DNA from: Suillus spraguei
Lineage: Eukaryota > Basidiomycota > Agaricomycetes > Boletales > Suillaceae
Reading direction: 5' to 3'
NCBI GenBank assembly: GCA_016800925.1
Contig: JABCPU010000021.1
Coordinates: 1-64,000, forward strand
Length of the DNA stretch: 64,000 nt
Within the stretch, counting starts at the first letter, position 1; each line of letters begins with the position of its first letter. The position numbers were made by a program, and so were the translations under genes. The notes beneath the pieces were generated by a model that was given only the letters and a program-made list of their open reading frames with translations, was not told the DNA's origin and made no database searches. Positions 33,951 to 45,664 of the stretch are shown here, piece after piece.

Positions 33951-34892
33951 TCAAGGACGAAAACATGCCTTTGAAATGATGTCATCGGGTACTGCCCACT
34001 CTGTGATCATCTTATCGTTACCTCCACTGAAGATGTGTTTTCCATCCACGGAGAAAGTGACGCATGTCAGGTAGGATGAGTGCTTGAAGGTGGCAACGGT
34101 TCGTTGATCGGAGAGCTGCCAGAGACGGACATGGCCATCATAAGACGCGGAGGCAATGAGGGTGCCCACAGGATTAACGGTGATGGCATAGATAAATCCA
34201 GAGTGGCCCCGCCAAGGATTACCAACCTGCTCCCAGGTCGATGTATCCCATTCGCGTATGGTACGATCATGATTACTGCCGCCTGTGAGAAGGCGTGTGC
34301 CATTGGGCGTCCATGTGAGTGAAGTGTTCCAATATGTGTGACCCTTGAAGGATGCGACGCGTTTTCTTGTGCCTGAATTATAAATTTAAATATTGTCGTG
34401 TGTTGCGATGGCAAGAAGTTCTCCAGACGGCGAAAATCGAATGCAGTTGACATAACTGTCACACCCGATCGGATCTGCTTGTTGCTGCCAGGTTTCGGTG
34501 TTCCATAGTTTCGTCCTTCTGTCCCATGAACCACTGGCCAGTACTATTCCATCGGGAGAAAAGTCCAGCGAGGTGATCAAACTATAGTGGGCTTGGATGG
34601 GTTGGGTGAGTGATTCGCCCGTTTCTCCGTACCAGATGATGATCTCTCCGCCTTCATCACCGCTTGCTATCAACTGCCCATCTTGTGATACTGCCAAACT
34701 CAACACCCAATCGATATGCCCCTCCATCTTCTTCAACACAACACCTGTTTCCAAGTCCCACAGACGAAGCGTCTTGTCGTCCGAGGCTGTAACCATCCGC
34801 CGTTTATCGGGGAACACTGCGACCGCTTTTAACGAGCTTTCATGACCTTTGAACTTTCGCAGGGGTTTAGTGACTGGGATGAGCTTTGACAT
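33951..34892 (-). pseudogene. WD40 repeat protein (WD40-2), one premature stop
   Basis: This is a full-length copy of WD40-1 starting at 34892, in the same position relative to HET2. Codon 169 is TAA (34386-34388) where WD40-1 has CAA; after it the original frame continues to the same C-terminus (KACFRP) at 33951. Blades and WD pairs are otherwise conserved. Unless the stop is read through, only about half a propeller is made. Confidence 0.8.
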
Positions 34893-34939
34893 TTTACTAG
34901 AGGTTGACGGCGTTGGGCTGGGTTGAGGTGGACTTTGGA

Positions 34940-36180
34940 GGTATTATGGATGTCTTGCTCCAAGCTGCAAAGGTGCGTGTATTGTGCGTTTTATGCTTCA
35001 TTGCATATACCTGCCTCGTTTCCTTAGACGCCCAGGCACGAACCCTCTATCCTCCATCACTGTTATGGCACCCTACCAGTGTCATGCCAGCCGTACCAGC
35101 GCTCGAATCTATCTCTATCCTACATGAATCCATAATCATTGTTGCTTTTCGTTTCGAGGCTCCAGCTACTCCAGCATCACCATGTCACTCTTCGAACACA
35201 TGTATTTAGCTTACCGAAATATCACCCCTCCATCCCATCGACTCCCAAGTTCTGCGTATTCCGCAAGCAACCAAAATTTCATATTCTCACATCTAAAACT
35301 CGTCGCCAATTCTGTCACGGAGGAGTGCTTTACTTCCAGCGCTCCGCTATGGTTCAACTCTACTTTGAGTTTCACCCACTCTGGACGAAATAGGTTTTTA
35401 GCTCATTCGCCATTACCTTGGTCATCATTGGAATCCTTCACCACACAACTGCCAGTGCAACACGGTCGCTAACCTCCGGCGAGCACTGCAGACGCTACCG
35501 AGACACGAGTTCAAGAGTGTCTTGGAATGTCATCTACCGTTGAATCAATAGTCCCTATGCCTGGGCTGCCGAGAAACCAAGTGGGATTGACGCCAGTTCT
35601 TTTACTAAAGTTCTCATCCAAATTATTATGTATCAGGCTCTGCATAATCTATTTTTTTTAGCGATTCATGTTTATTTTTGCGTATTATGTGCCGTCTCCT
35701 TCGTGAATAACAATTGGTGCACGCTAGGTCACATAGGAACGATACAATGAATGGCCTGCCTGTAGAATGATAGAGCCCACGCCCAAGGAACTTATCACTC
35801 GCATGCACATTCTGTCTGTCTTTGTTTTAGCAATATTATGAGGCTGTTTATAGCCAAGCCGTTTTGTGCGTCATGCTAGAGAATCACTTCAAGCTTACCC
35901 ATATGATTGTGATCGCGCCACGTTTTGAATATCGTAATCTTCCAAAACTAAATTCTCCATAGCTAAACATTTGAAGCGCGCGCCTTTTCAGAATGATTTC
36001 ACTGTGATCGTCAATGAGTTGCTTATTGCTAAACCCAATGCCATGAATAATGTCACTAGTTCTGATAGACAGATGGATGGTCAAATCTAGGCTGCAGCTC
36101 AGGTTACTTACCGTAGCGGTTGCCCTGCATTCCAGCGGAAGTGTTGAGCACGGTCGAGGTGGATTGACAACTTCATCTAA
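34940..36180. repeat. WD40 5'-flank module, copy 2
   Basis: It matches 17800-19170 over most of its length, including cgcctaaggatct-like and tagctaaacatttga segments, with scattered indels. It is the upstream flank of WD40-2, so the duplication unit spans HET, WD40 and promoter. Confidence 0.75.
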
Positions 36181-37006
36181 CACCTCCCTCAGAGGATTGC
36201 TGACTCGGAATGTGCAACCTCGAGATAAGTGGTATGTATTTTTTCACCAATCGTATACTGCTCTCATTTCTCCAATATTGGCGGCAGTGCCGTCGGAGTT
36301 TCATTTTTTTGCAAGTGCGTTGTGTGCGTCTAACTTTGAAACCCAATATTACAGCCATTCGCAGAACGCTAGGCCAAAAAATTTTCACTACATACACAGC
36401 GGTATTCTAACTTCTATTCTCCGATCAGATATTGTTGGAGCTGGAGAACGGTGCTGTATTGAGTGTCTAAGACATGGCGGGAGACGACAAGGAGAGGACA
36501 GTCTACGACGTAGGTATTTATACGTAATTGAGACTGTCTGAACAATGAACGATGACGAAGAGTGAAATACTAAACTCTAACAGATATGTAGGGTGATCTT
36601 CCGCAGTTGAACCTACATTTCAGTGAGGAGAATACCTGGTTGTTGCTCGAGAAATCACATAAGTAGTACTGAGGATAAGTCATGACTCACGCTTGCACCA
36701 AGACTATCGAGGATGTGAGGTCGATCAGCACAAACCGGTGTCCTCATGACTTCACCAGTCTCCCGATATGCCTGCTCAATATAGTATATTTATTTTGTGC
36801 AAATTGTAAAATAATTAGTTTCGGGCAACAGCGAAAGCGAAAGCGACAGGTCAGCGGTCTACTCTGAGCTCCCCTATTAATAATTTAATAATTGACAACG
36901 GCATTCTAGAATTGAGCAGCACTAACAGGTTGATACTTCCCAGGGCTACAATATCAAACGATTATGCTGACGCATCGACTATTTGTAACAGTGCTGACTG
37001 ACTACT
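36181..37006. other. No gene seen
   Basis: The first ~100 bases still resemble 19190-19260. After that no domain, repeat or conserved frame was found. Confidence 0.4.
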
Positions 37007-37346
37007 TTTGGTCAACACTGACTGACCTGACAACACTGAGATTTAGAAATTGAACATGCCAGGATCAGAAGCAAACCATCTCTTGCCACATTTCATCGGG
37101 AAATCAAATCCTTGCACTCGGGATGACTCGCGTCGTAACTATCTTGTCATCACTTTTTTCGAGGGGGACTGACGTGTTTGGTCAACACTGACTGACCTGA
37201 CAACACTGAGATTTAGAAATTGAACATGCCAGGATTAAAAGCAAACCATCTCTTGCCACATTTCATCGGGAAATCAAATCCTTGCACTCGGGATGACTCA
37301 CGTCGTAACTATCTTGTCATCACTTTTTCGAGGGAGACTGACGTGG
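37007..37346. repeat. 170-bp tandem duplication upstream of the protease gene
   Basis: The block starting tttggtcaacactgactg occurs at 37007-37176 and 37177-37346 with only a few differences (for example atcagaagc/attaaaagc and tcgcgtcg/tcacgtcg). It ends about 80 bases before the ATG of the aspartic protease, so it lies in its promoter region. Confidence 0.9.
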
Positions 37347-37425
37347 CTAAGTGCTCACATTGCCATCGCGTTTGCTATCACATATATAGTGGGCCACCGA
37401 GTATGATATGACTTTCCAGTGAGTC

Positions 37426-38886
37426 ATGTTCTCCGTTGCATTCTTGCTAGCACTCCTGGCTTTGTCAGTCACGGGATCTCCAGTTGAAGTTCGCAATTCC
37501 CCCATCACGCTCCCCATGACCAGGAGGCTAACATTATCCAATGTTACTGACCTCTTGCGGCATGATGAAGCTCTCGTTGTGGCCTTGACGAAATACAGCA
37601 CGCATGGCCGACGTGCTTCTGTCCCTTTGATAAACATTCATTCGGGCTACACTGTATCAGTGGGCATTGGCAATCCCCCCACAATCTGTAAGTTCAACAT
37701 CGAGAAAACATGCGGCTGCTAATGTATTATTGAAGACAATTTGATGGTCGACAGCGCTAGCGCGGTCACATGGGTTGGCGCAGGGACTCGGTACGTGAGC
37801 CGCACCGGCATCAACACTAGGGTGCCTGTGGGGGTCAATTATGGTTATGGCTACTTCGAAGGTATGGCATACAACAATATCATAAGTTGAAAATACCCAT
37901 GATTAGTATCTATAGGAACTTTATTCAGAGATTCAATGACTTTCGGTACTGATCAGCTCTCCATCAACCAGATGCCATTCGGTGTTGCTTCTACTGCGGA
38001 GGGCTTCGCTTTTGACGGTGTCCTTGGCATCGGGCCTAGAGGCTTGACACGCGGCATCCTAAACGGAGGCCTACTCCCGACTGTCACTGACTACCTGGCT
38101 CAACAATTCGCCATTCGTGAGCCTATTGTTGGTATCTTTTTCCAGCCAACCGGTGTAGGTACAGTCCTGCATGGCGATGGAGAGATTTCCTTTGGTGCAG
38201 CCAACCCTCAGAGGTACACCGACGTAATTAAATATACGTAAGGCACCTTAGCCTCTGGATCAATCCAGACTGATAGTAATTGTTTTGTTTCAGTGATATC
38301 ACCACCACCCCTCCCTCATCGCAGTATTGGGGTATTAATCAGAGGATTACCTACGGAGGTACAGATATCTTGGGATACACCGCTGGCGTCGCAAATTGTG
38401 GTTACACCTTTCTTTACATCGCATCTGGTGTGTATTTGGAGTGCAGCGAGTAATAATGGTCTCATCATCGTTCGATAGATGCCTTTGAGAGGTACCGGGC
38501 TGCAACCGGCGGTATCATGAATGCGAATGGTCTTCTCCAGATTTCCCTTGACCAGTACAATGCCCTACATGACTTGATCTTCTATATTGGCTCGGTACGT
38601 CAATTCTGTCGGCCCTCACATCCCTTGTTAACCATTTGCACAGGACAGCTACAAATTCGTCCGTAATGCGCAAATCTGGCCTCGTTTTCTCAACTACAAG
38701 CTTGATGGCAGTGGCGGTGACAATGATATATTCCTCGTTGTTAGAGGCCTTGCATCGCCCACTGGCTCAGGGGTTGACTTTATTAACGGCTACGTATTCC
38801 TCCAGCGCTTCTACACGGTGTTCGATAGCACCAGGCCCCGCGTCGGTTTTGCCCGAACCCCGTTCACTCAAGACAACAGCAACTAA
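37426..38886 (+). CDS. Pepsin-like (A1) aspartic protease with altered active site
   Basis: Six exons (37426-37687, 37736-37861, 37916-38237, 38294-38427, 38479-38594, 38644-38886) total 1203 bases, 400 residues; all introns are GT-AG, 48-56 bases. A signal peptide (FLLALLALSVTG) and a propeptide precede the mature part, so the product should be secreted. A1 proteases need two Asp-Thr-Gly motifs. The first is here Asp-Ser-Ala (LMVDSASAVTWVG). The second is Asn-Cys-Gly (VANCGYT), so the second catalytic Asp is replaced by Asn. The substrate-cleft and C-terminal landmarks (GILGIGP-like GVLGIGPR, VDFINGYVFLQRFY, RPRVGFA) are kept. No stop or frameshift breaks the exons. It looks like a catalytically dead paralogue. 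Confidence 0.85.
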
Positions 38887-39144
38887 TATGGAATTGCCAA
38901 AGTATACGAAGCATCGTTTTGCAGACATCACTGAATGGAAGTTAGCAGCCGATATAGTCATATACATCTTAACTGGACTATAAGCCAGAAACCCTGATGC
39001 ATCATTCAGGCAGGTTATCCATACTGCTAGGATATATCATTCCTGTATAGATACATGATCTGCCATATGGCCCACATCTAGAATATTTTTGAATCTCAGC
39101 TGTGCATGTATCACCAGCACATTTTTGCATTTCTGGCTACGTAC

Positions 39145-39482
39145 TGTGGGAATTTCCCCACAACATAATATAATGTAATAGACTGCTTTTTTGTGTATTT
39201 ATGTGACAATTCCCCCTCCAGGGCCAGTTTAAAATAGTGTAGGATATATAACACCTTTGCATTTTCCCCCTCTGATAGGGAGTGTCAAGAGTACCAAGCT
39301 GAGCATGTGGTGTACTGACAAAGTGTCAGTAGTGGACTTCATCTGAGTTTCAGAGAAATGTATAATATTAATATGTATCAAGGCAATTCCTGAAAAAATA
39401 GATGATTTATGTCCTATCCTGCACTCAATGTCTGCTTTAAATTTAAACTTCGTATCTTGAACTCTCAGCCTCATTCACAACA
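39145..39482 (+). repeat. Probable Copia 5' LTR
   Basis: The 338-bp sequence begins TGTGGGAATTTCCCCACA, itself a hairpin, and ends TTCACAACA. It has a TATA box (tatataac, about 39246) and is followed by ggttatgagc, where a primer-binding site should be, and then a gag-like frame. No second LTR was found. Confidence 0.5.
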
Positions 39483-39560
39483 GGTTATGAGCACTATCAT
39501 GTGCAAATAAGAATATTGACTTGAAACATACAAAATCTAATTGAAATATTTGACCCCTAA

Positions 39561-39830
39561 AATGATGGACCAAACTACTGGTTCTTCATTATTGTCATTA
39601 TATTGCATCAAGCACCTTAATGACAATAATTGGCTGGGATAGAAATGCCAAGTCAAAGCAATCATGTTCAAGAAAAGAATAGAAGGATATGTTGAAGGTA
39701 GTACTGCTGAAGTCTGGTTTAGTTCAATTTTTGGGCCTCTAAATGTGAATGCTGAACCAGACTATCGGTTGCATGCAGGCAAGGAGGGCAAACACTGGAC
39801 TGGACCTTTATGAATGTGTTTGCAAGCATT
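39561..39830 (+). pseudogene. Copia gag N-terminal remnant
   Basis: The translation begins MMDQTTG and contains LNDNNWLG, one stop (TAG, where Trp is expected), then KCQVKAIMFKKRIEGYVEG. The pattern Asn-Trp-x-x-Trp-Lys-x-x-x-x-Ala is typical of the Copia gag start. About 85 residues remain before the frame is lost; protease, integrase and RT are absent. Confidence 0.55.
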
Positions 39831-40539
39831 TGGTTAGAGTTCAGAACACTTCAGTCACCCCCAAAAAGGTACCTATTAGGTTGATAGTCCTCTATACAAG
39901 TATTGGCCTAAGAGGTATGATTCCAGAGGTATTTCCTGCAGAGACAACTATAAGAGAAGTCCTGTGGGTCATATTTATGGGATAATTTGGATGGGATTTT
40001 TCCATCATGTGGGTGGTGTCAGGGGTCCTTCAGGCCAATTTTGGTGCAATTTAGGAGGGTTACAATAGGGACCAGTTGGGGTATATTAGAAACTGATCAG
40101 AGAGTATAATAGGGCTTTATATATATATATTCAATTTCTGTCCTATTGAGAGTTATACTCTATGGAGGACATTAATATCTAGTCTTGGGGACCCCCAGTG
40201 TCCCCTATGCATCTCTGAGCTCATGAATGCCCTGGTGTGAAGCATACTTCCACCAGTCTGCCATTCCCACCTGCTGTTTTAGATGTGCAGCTCATTGAAG
40301 ATGAGATGACTTATAATTACATGTGTGTGATATGTGTCTATCGGATAAATGAACAGAGGCGCAATAATGGGGCTTAAGAAGTCATAGCATATGAGAACAA
40401 TAGTAAGATGAGAAGCACTTGGTGGAGGAAAAGTGGGCTTTGGTGGTGAAGGATAACAATGGCCATAGGGGGTATAGGCAATGGCAAGTCTGGTAGAGTA
40501 ATATAGGAAGAATTTGGTGGAGGAAAAGCAGGCTTTCCC
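39831..40539. other. No gene seen; possible decayed element
   Basis: The stretch is AT-rich with a (TA)n tract near 40122. A TGTCAGGGGTCC word at about 40017 could start an LTR but has no partner. No domain was recognised. Confidence 0.35.
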
Positions 40540-41280
40540 ATGGTTCACATATTTGTCAGTCAGGAGTTCCCAGTGTACATGTATTCCTCCATTGGGGTTT
40601 CCCAGCATCCATATAGTCTTAAGATAAAGCTTCCCAGGTGACCTACAATCATATTGGATATTCTCAAAGTACAAATATTTGTTAGATGGAATGTCCCAGG
40701 TTATGTATCATCATGTTGGAAATTCCCAGTTTAAATTCAATCATGCTAGACATTCCCAGAGCACAAATATTCTGTAGTGGGGAATTCCCCTAGGTCATAT
40801 ATTTGTCAGTTGGGACATCCCAAGTTACATATAATTATATTGGAACATCTCAGAGTACAAATATTCTTGAGTGGGACTTCCCATGGTTGATATATTTTCA
40901 CTTGGGACTTCCCATCCTTCATATATTCTTTAGTCAGGACTTCCCATGGTTGATATATGTTTCACTTGGGACTTCCCAGGTTACATGTACTCATGTTGGA
41001 ACATCCCAGAGTACAAATGTTCTTTAGTGGGATGTCCTGTCCTTCATATATTCTTCAGTTAGGACTGTGTCAGTTGGGTGTCCCACATTACAGTCAATCA
41101 TGTTGGACATTCCCAGAGTACATATATGCCTCCAAAGTGACATGATTATATTAGGAAATCCCAAGTTGCATATGTTTGTTTGGTTCGACAATGCCAGCCT
41201 CCATATATTCTCGTTCTGCTATCACAAGCGCTCATTAGGAATTCTCAGCTGACTAATACATTTGTAGCTGGAATGTCGAG
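40540..41280. repeat. Degenerate ~38-bp repeat block
   Basis: Variants of gggacttcccaggttacat and ggaacatcccagagtacaaat alternate about every 35-45 bases, roughly 17 times. Most copies carry a ggg-ac-t-ccca core. No coding potential. Confidence 0.8.
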
Positions 41281-42660
41281 TTCCCATAACAAAGCAGATG
41301 TTCACAAAAATCCTAAGCACATAATGTATATTCATGCACAATAGATGCAAGTACAATCATGAGAACAACCATTTGGATGAAGTAGTATGTGAAATGATCA
41401 GTGACAATTGTGATTAATAGTCATCATAGTCATACTCCTCCACTGGAGATACCCAACCCTCATCATTGGCCCGAGATGGACCAGCGACATCAACCAAATC
41501 TCATGCATATGAGTACTGGGGTCAGATAGGCGATCTGGACTGACCATAGGTATATTGACAAGATAGGTGGATGGGTAGCAAAGGACTATAATAATAATGA
41601 GGTAAATGATCAGGCTGGTGCTGCAAACGGTATTGTTGGTGATGGTCACAGTGATTATGATGCCTAGTTATGGTGATGAATATAAGGGTTCATACAAATC
41701 ACAAAAAGACATACTGTGCAGCACTGCCCTTAATCTGCCTGCTGTTTCTAGTATTCTCACCATCACTCTCATCATCTCATCGGCACTTTCGGACAGGTGG
41801 GATTGCTGGAAGCTTGGAAGATTTCCCAGGTAACATAGGTACAGCATGAGACAGTCGAGAAGTACCCTGAGGGTGCAAGTCTTTCCCCTGCTGTGACACA
41901 GGTTGACGAGTCTGGTGAGGGATCATTCTGGTAGTGATAGTACGTGGAAGTGCTTGAGAGACCAGATGGTGTTTATGATGGGGTGGAGAAGGAGACCAGG
42001 CATATGATGACAAAGGCTGAGGTGTCGGAGAGTTGCGATGGGGAGTTGTAGCATCAGGTAGCTCAATACTAGCTGGAAGATTCTTCATGAACAGAACACA
42101 GTCCATCAAAGTATGAATCACACCACCCTCCATGTCAGTAATCAGGGGAATGTTCAGCATTTCTGGATCTTCATTCACACTTAATTCCTTGGACTCTGTC
42201 AAAGTTTGGGTCACTAATTCTATAATGCAGGCAGGGTTATTCTTACCATCCGACCAAGGCACAAACATCAGCTCTTTGTCCGGAACCTTCGACCCATGTG
42301 ATTTGTCTTTCTTTTTCTTCTTTAGCTCCTGGTGCTCAACATGAGTGAGCTCAGCATTATAATTAGTACCCATGCAGCACTTCAAGTAGGGGCCGACCAG
42401 TGCCTTCAGCTCATCAGTCTTCGAGTCTTTGAATACAAAATCAGGGCTGACTGGAGACACACCTGTAGGCCAGTTGACGACATGTACTTCATGAAGATAT
42501 AGTGCGTTGAGCATAGTCTTCCAGTGAATATTTGTCGCCTCATGTGGAATGCCTAATTCAGCTATGGCCAGTGTAAATACAACAACAGATATAGTCACAG
42601 CAGAACTCACCAAACTTTTTTAGCATCATCAATGGAGCCACCCAGCGATTATGGTCGCAC

Positions 42661-44056
42661 TGTAATGAACATATTGGCACTGGCCTCAAAACCTTACCTT
42701 TTAGCACTCATCTCACATCTATAGGAGTTACCACTTGTCCATGACCATCTTACCCCTTTAGCATTGCCAGTGGCGTTCCACGCTTACTGCACACTGTACT
42801 GACTGCCGCACCACATTCCACATACCGATGTCCTTCCATGTCCTTGCCACGTCCGCATAGCTCCATTTGGTGCGTAGCTTGTTGTATGTTCGTTATCACT
42901 GATTCCATGGCAAGCCTTATTACATGTTGCCTCATGCCGCAGCCGCCTCGCGCTACATTTACATACAGCGGTTACTGTACTTGAGCACTACTGATTTCGC
43001 CTAACACATTCCGATGTAGAGAAACAATCCTGCCTGGGGGGACAGGTATAAGAAGCAGGGAGCAGTATGTTCAGCCCAAAGGGCTTCTGACTAGCCAAAA
43101 CTCAAGGGAAGGAGAGAGGGAACAGTCAAAGACAGTGGTAGTGTTCACTTAGAAAACTAGGTATCCAGGAGCTAACTAGTGAGCTATGAAAGCTGCCAAA
43201 CTAGAAAAGCTACAAGAAGAAAAGCTGCACAAGAACTCAAATGAGTGAGGAGCTATGGTAAGCTGCCCAGGAACTCAATCAAAAGAGGAGCTAACAGTAC
43301 TGGAACTAAGTAGAATCCTTGGTGGTGCAAAGAGTGAAAGGTAAGGTGCTTATGTAATCATCAAAAGTGCGAACCTAAGGTAAGGAAAGTCCAAGTATGA
43401 GACACCATGCAAAAACTACCTTTTCAAGCCCAGCCTGAGTTTGTCTGTCACACCAAGTACATACAATTTAGGATATAAGCACCGCGTACCCTGCACGATA
43501 CAGTACCTTATTTTCACCGTACTATAGGTCAGGATTAGTGTCTAGCTCTGGATCTACCCAGTAGTGGACTTAGTCTTTAAAGTTCCTTACCACTCATTAA
43601 TCAATTTCGCTCATTCACCGTTACCGCTGGCACACTGCTAGATTCTTGACCCCTGTTTTGACTGAACTTCATGCTCACCGCTACTCTACCACTGAGAGTA
43701 CTGTGGACTTCTTTACTGTGTCTTTGCACTGCTCACACCTTACTGCAACCACTGACGTTATTGCTCGTTATTGCTCACTTGACGCTATGTTTACAAGCAT
43801 TATCTCAACCATGGTAGCACCACTACATACGACGCTAGTTCCGGCGGCATCATTGCTGACTGCTGCAACTTACCACTGACTATGACACTATATTCGCACA
43901 TTGGTTTGACTCAAACTTGACTATACTAACAGGCATCCTCCTTTAGGGTCGAATGCTCTTGCCTTGCAAGTGAAGCAGACTAGATGGAGCACAAGACCAC
44001 ACATACTAACTTAGGAGGTAGTTTATCTACAGCCCAGGTTAGGTTGTATCTTTACA
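42661..44056 (+). repeat. Family C solo LTR (copy 1), with a nested insertion
   Basis: It runs TGTAATGAACATATTGG to GTATCTTTACA. Without the nested 438-bp insertion and its duplicated CCGA it is 954 bp, matching copies at 46648-47596 (949), 49126-50077 (952) and 59857-60821 (965). Flanks are gcac and ccga, so no clear target duplication is seen for this copy. It splits the gene at 41402-44244. Confidence 0.85.
43015..43452. repeat. 438-bp LTR-like insertion, 4-bp target duplication
   Basis: It begins TGTAGAGAAACAATCC and ends CTGTCACA. Flanks are CCGA (43011-43014) and CCAA (43453-43456). Other family C copies show the uninterrupted site attccgagtac. A tataag box and a direct gcttctgactagcc-type segment lie inside; no ORF. 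Confidence 0.7.
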
Positions 44057-44244
44057 CCGAGTTTACGAAGATGACACAGTCTCATCAGGGTTTGTGCCTA
44101 AAGTGCCAGTGTAGGGATGATGGGTATGGAAGTGACAATGGAAGCCACCAGGGCCACAATAGAGTAGAGGAAATGGCTTGACAAACTTGTTAGCTTCACA
44201 GTACATACTCTTCATGATATGATCAGGGAATGTCAATAGGACAG

Positions 44245-45469
44245 TGTTAAGACCGTACTCAAAGGGTGAAATATCCGAAGGGCTTTGGCCTCAGTTCGTG
44301 CACTGTGCCCCTTTCCCGAGTAATGCCCCTTATTTCAGGGAGTAGGTATACATCCGAAGATCTGGAAGGAGTTGCATGATGGATCCGGACATCCAAAGGT
44401 TATCTGGAGCATAGAGACAGAACAAGGATTAAGGCTAGCTTTGGAACAAGTTCCTAACTAGAAACTAACAGAGATAGACTATCTGAAGATAGAGTTGGAG
44501 ATATAGACTAAAGGATTCAATCCCAAGTCTTGGAAGATGACTAGAGCGGAGAGTAACTCAAGTATGGAGGAAACAGAATGAGTAGAATCTAAGATAATAT
44601 TTGAACTAAGGTTCTATGGAGATCTACAAGTGGTTTATATACTGTAAGTATCTAGTATGGATAATCAATGAGTCCAGGACTGAGGGCTATGTACGATGTA
44701 TAACGGAAGTCTATTAGTTAATGCACAGCGGATCAGTAAGCACGAATCAGAAATGAAACACAGGTAACGGATCAGTAACACAGGACGGAAGTATACACAG
44801 CCGGGATACCGGAAACAGAAGGAATGATGAAAGGAGATAGACGCAGATATCCACAAGGGAGTTAGAGTGCGAGAAGTGGGCACATTTGGATGGGCGATCC
44901 AGACAGGATCTGTGGACCAGACAGAAATAGAATCGATCAGATCTGATCAGATATGATTGGATCTGGGATCAGAAGTATTGTCACAACCCACAAACGAATT
45001 AACGCAAGGGCAGAGACTAGGACTCAAACTAAGGTTATCACAAAGAGAGAGAGGAGCAAGGACGTCTTGGATTGCTACAGTCGTAGATACAAGAGGTTTG
45101 AACTAAAGAACTACTACAGCGAAAATAGCTAACTATATACACATATTGAAACTGAGATATAAACTGAGTTTGAAACTACTAGCCAATCATAAAATAGAAA
45201 TGAGAATTGTATGATGTGATAGTTGTGACATTGTTATGACATCATATTCTAGAAGGTTCTAAGATCACGTGATACTATCTTATCTAATCTTATCTGATAG
45301 CATCATAAAAGATCTCTTCATCTTCATCAGGAAGTTTGGTTATAGAAGCGGATGTGGGAATTTTGATGGAGTTTGTGTTTGTCTTAGCGTTGGATTTAGA
45401 CGCTTTAGGGAAATTAAGAAAAGAGTAATGATTTGTATTTGGAATTCGTGACAAGTATGGTATATGACA
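44245..45469 (-). repeat. 3' LTR of family A, copy 2, with a nested solo LTR
   Basis: On the minus strand it reads TGTCATATACC to GGTCTTAACA. Without the nested 475-bp LTR and its 5-bp duplication it is 745 bp. The polypurine tract at 45470-45483 precedes it in minus orientation, which makes it the 3' LTR of the minus-strand pol at 47653-51594. Confidence 0.85.
44979..45453. repeat. Solo LTR (family D) nested in family A LTR
   Basis: A 475-bp sequence with inverted ends TGTCAC/GTGACA, starting TGTCACAACCC. It is flanked by a perfect 5-bp duplication AGTAT (44974-44978 and 45454-45458). The other family A LTRs lack it. Confidence 0.92.
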
Positions 45470-45483
45470 GTATCCCCCCCTTA
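45470..45483 (-). promoter_or_regulatory. Polypurine tract of family A, copy 2
   Basis: Minus-strand ctaaggggggatac directly before TGTCATATACC, equivalent to 4382-4395. It orients the element on the minus strand. Confidence 0.65.
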
Positions 45484-45664
45484 GGGCCGAACCCCTGAGG
45501 CACAAGAAGCATTGATCTGGATTGGACAAGATTAATGCGGGACAATGGAGAAGTTTGATGGTTGTAGTGCTGAGTCTGTAATCCGACAGATATACAGACG
45601 TCAGACATCTGAAGTGATTCCTACCCCCACTTCATATCCTTGTTAACAAAACTTGCTTTAAAAC

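Larger units (their letters stand above)
41402..44244 (-). pseudogene. Decayed multi-exon gene of unknown function, split by LTRs
   Basis: Minus-strand pieces form one broken gene. At 44057-44240: FPDHIMKSMYCEANKF and a Cys/His-rich GGFHCHFHTHHPYTG. After the LTR at 42661-44056: CDHNRWVAPLMMLKKFG, a 50-base GT-AG intron, then from about 42560 a long exon with GIPHEATNIHWKTML and LHEVHVVNWPTGV down to 41777. Near 41402 the tail VSPVEEYDYDDY follows a His/Gln/Tyr-rich stretch. I think this is a hypothetical protein family found in many Agaricomycetes, possibly element-borne, but I cannot name it. Stops occur in the upstream piece. Confidence 0.5.

Noticed and set aside
40017..40260. Copia 3' LTR starting TGTCAGGGG
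   Set aside because: It does not match the proposed 5' LTR at 39145 and no end or duplication is visible.
42661..44056. CCGN target duplication for this family C copy
   Set aside because: Flanks gcac and ccga do not match each other; it was not counted as support.
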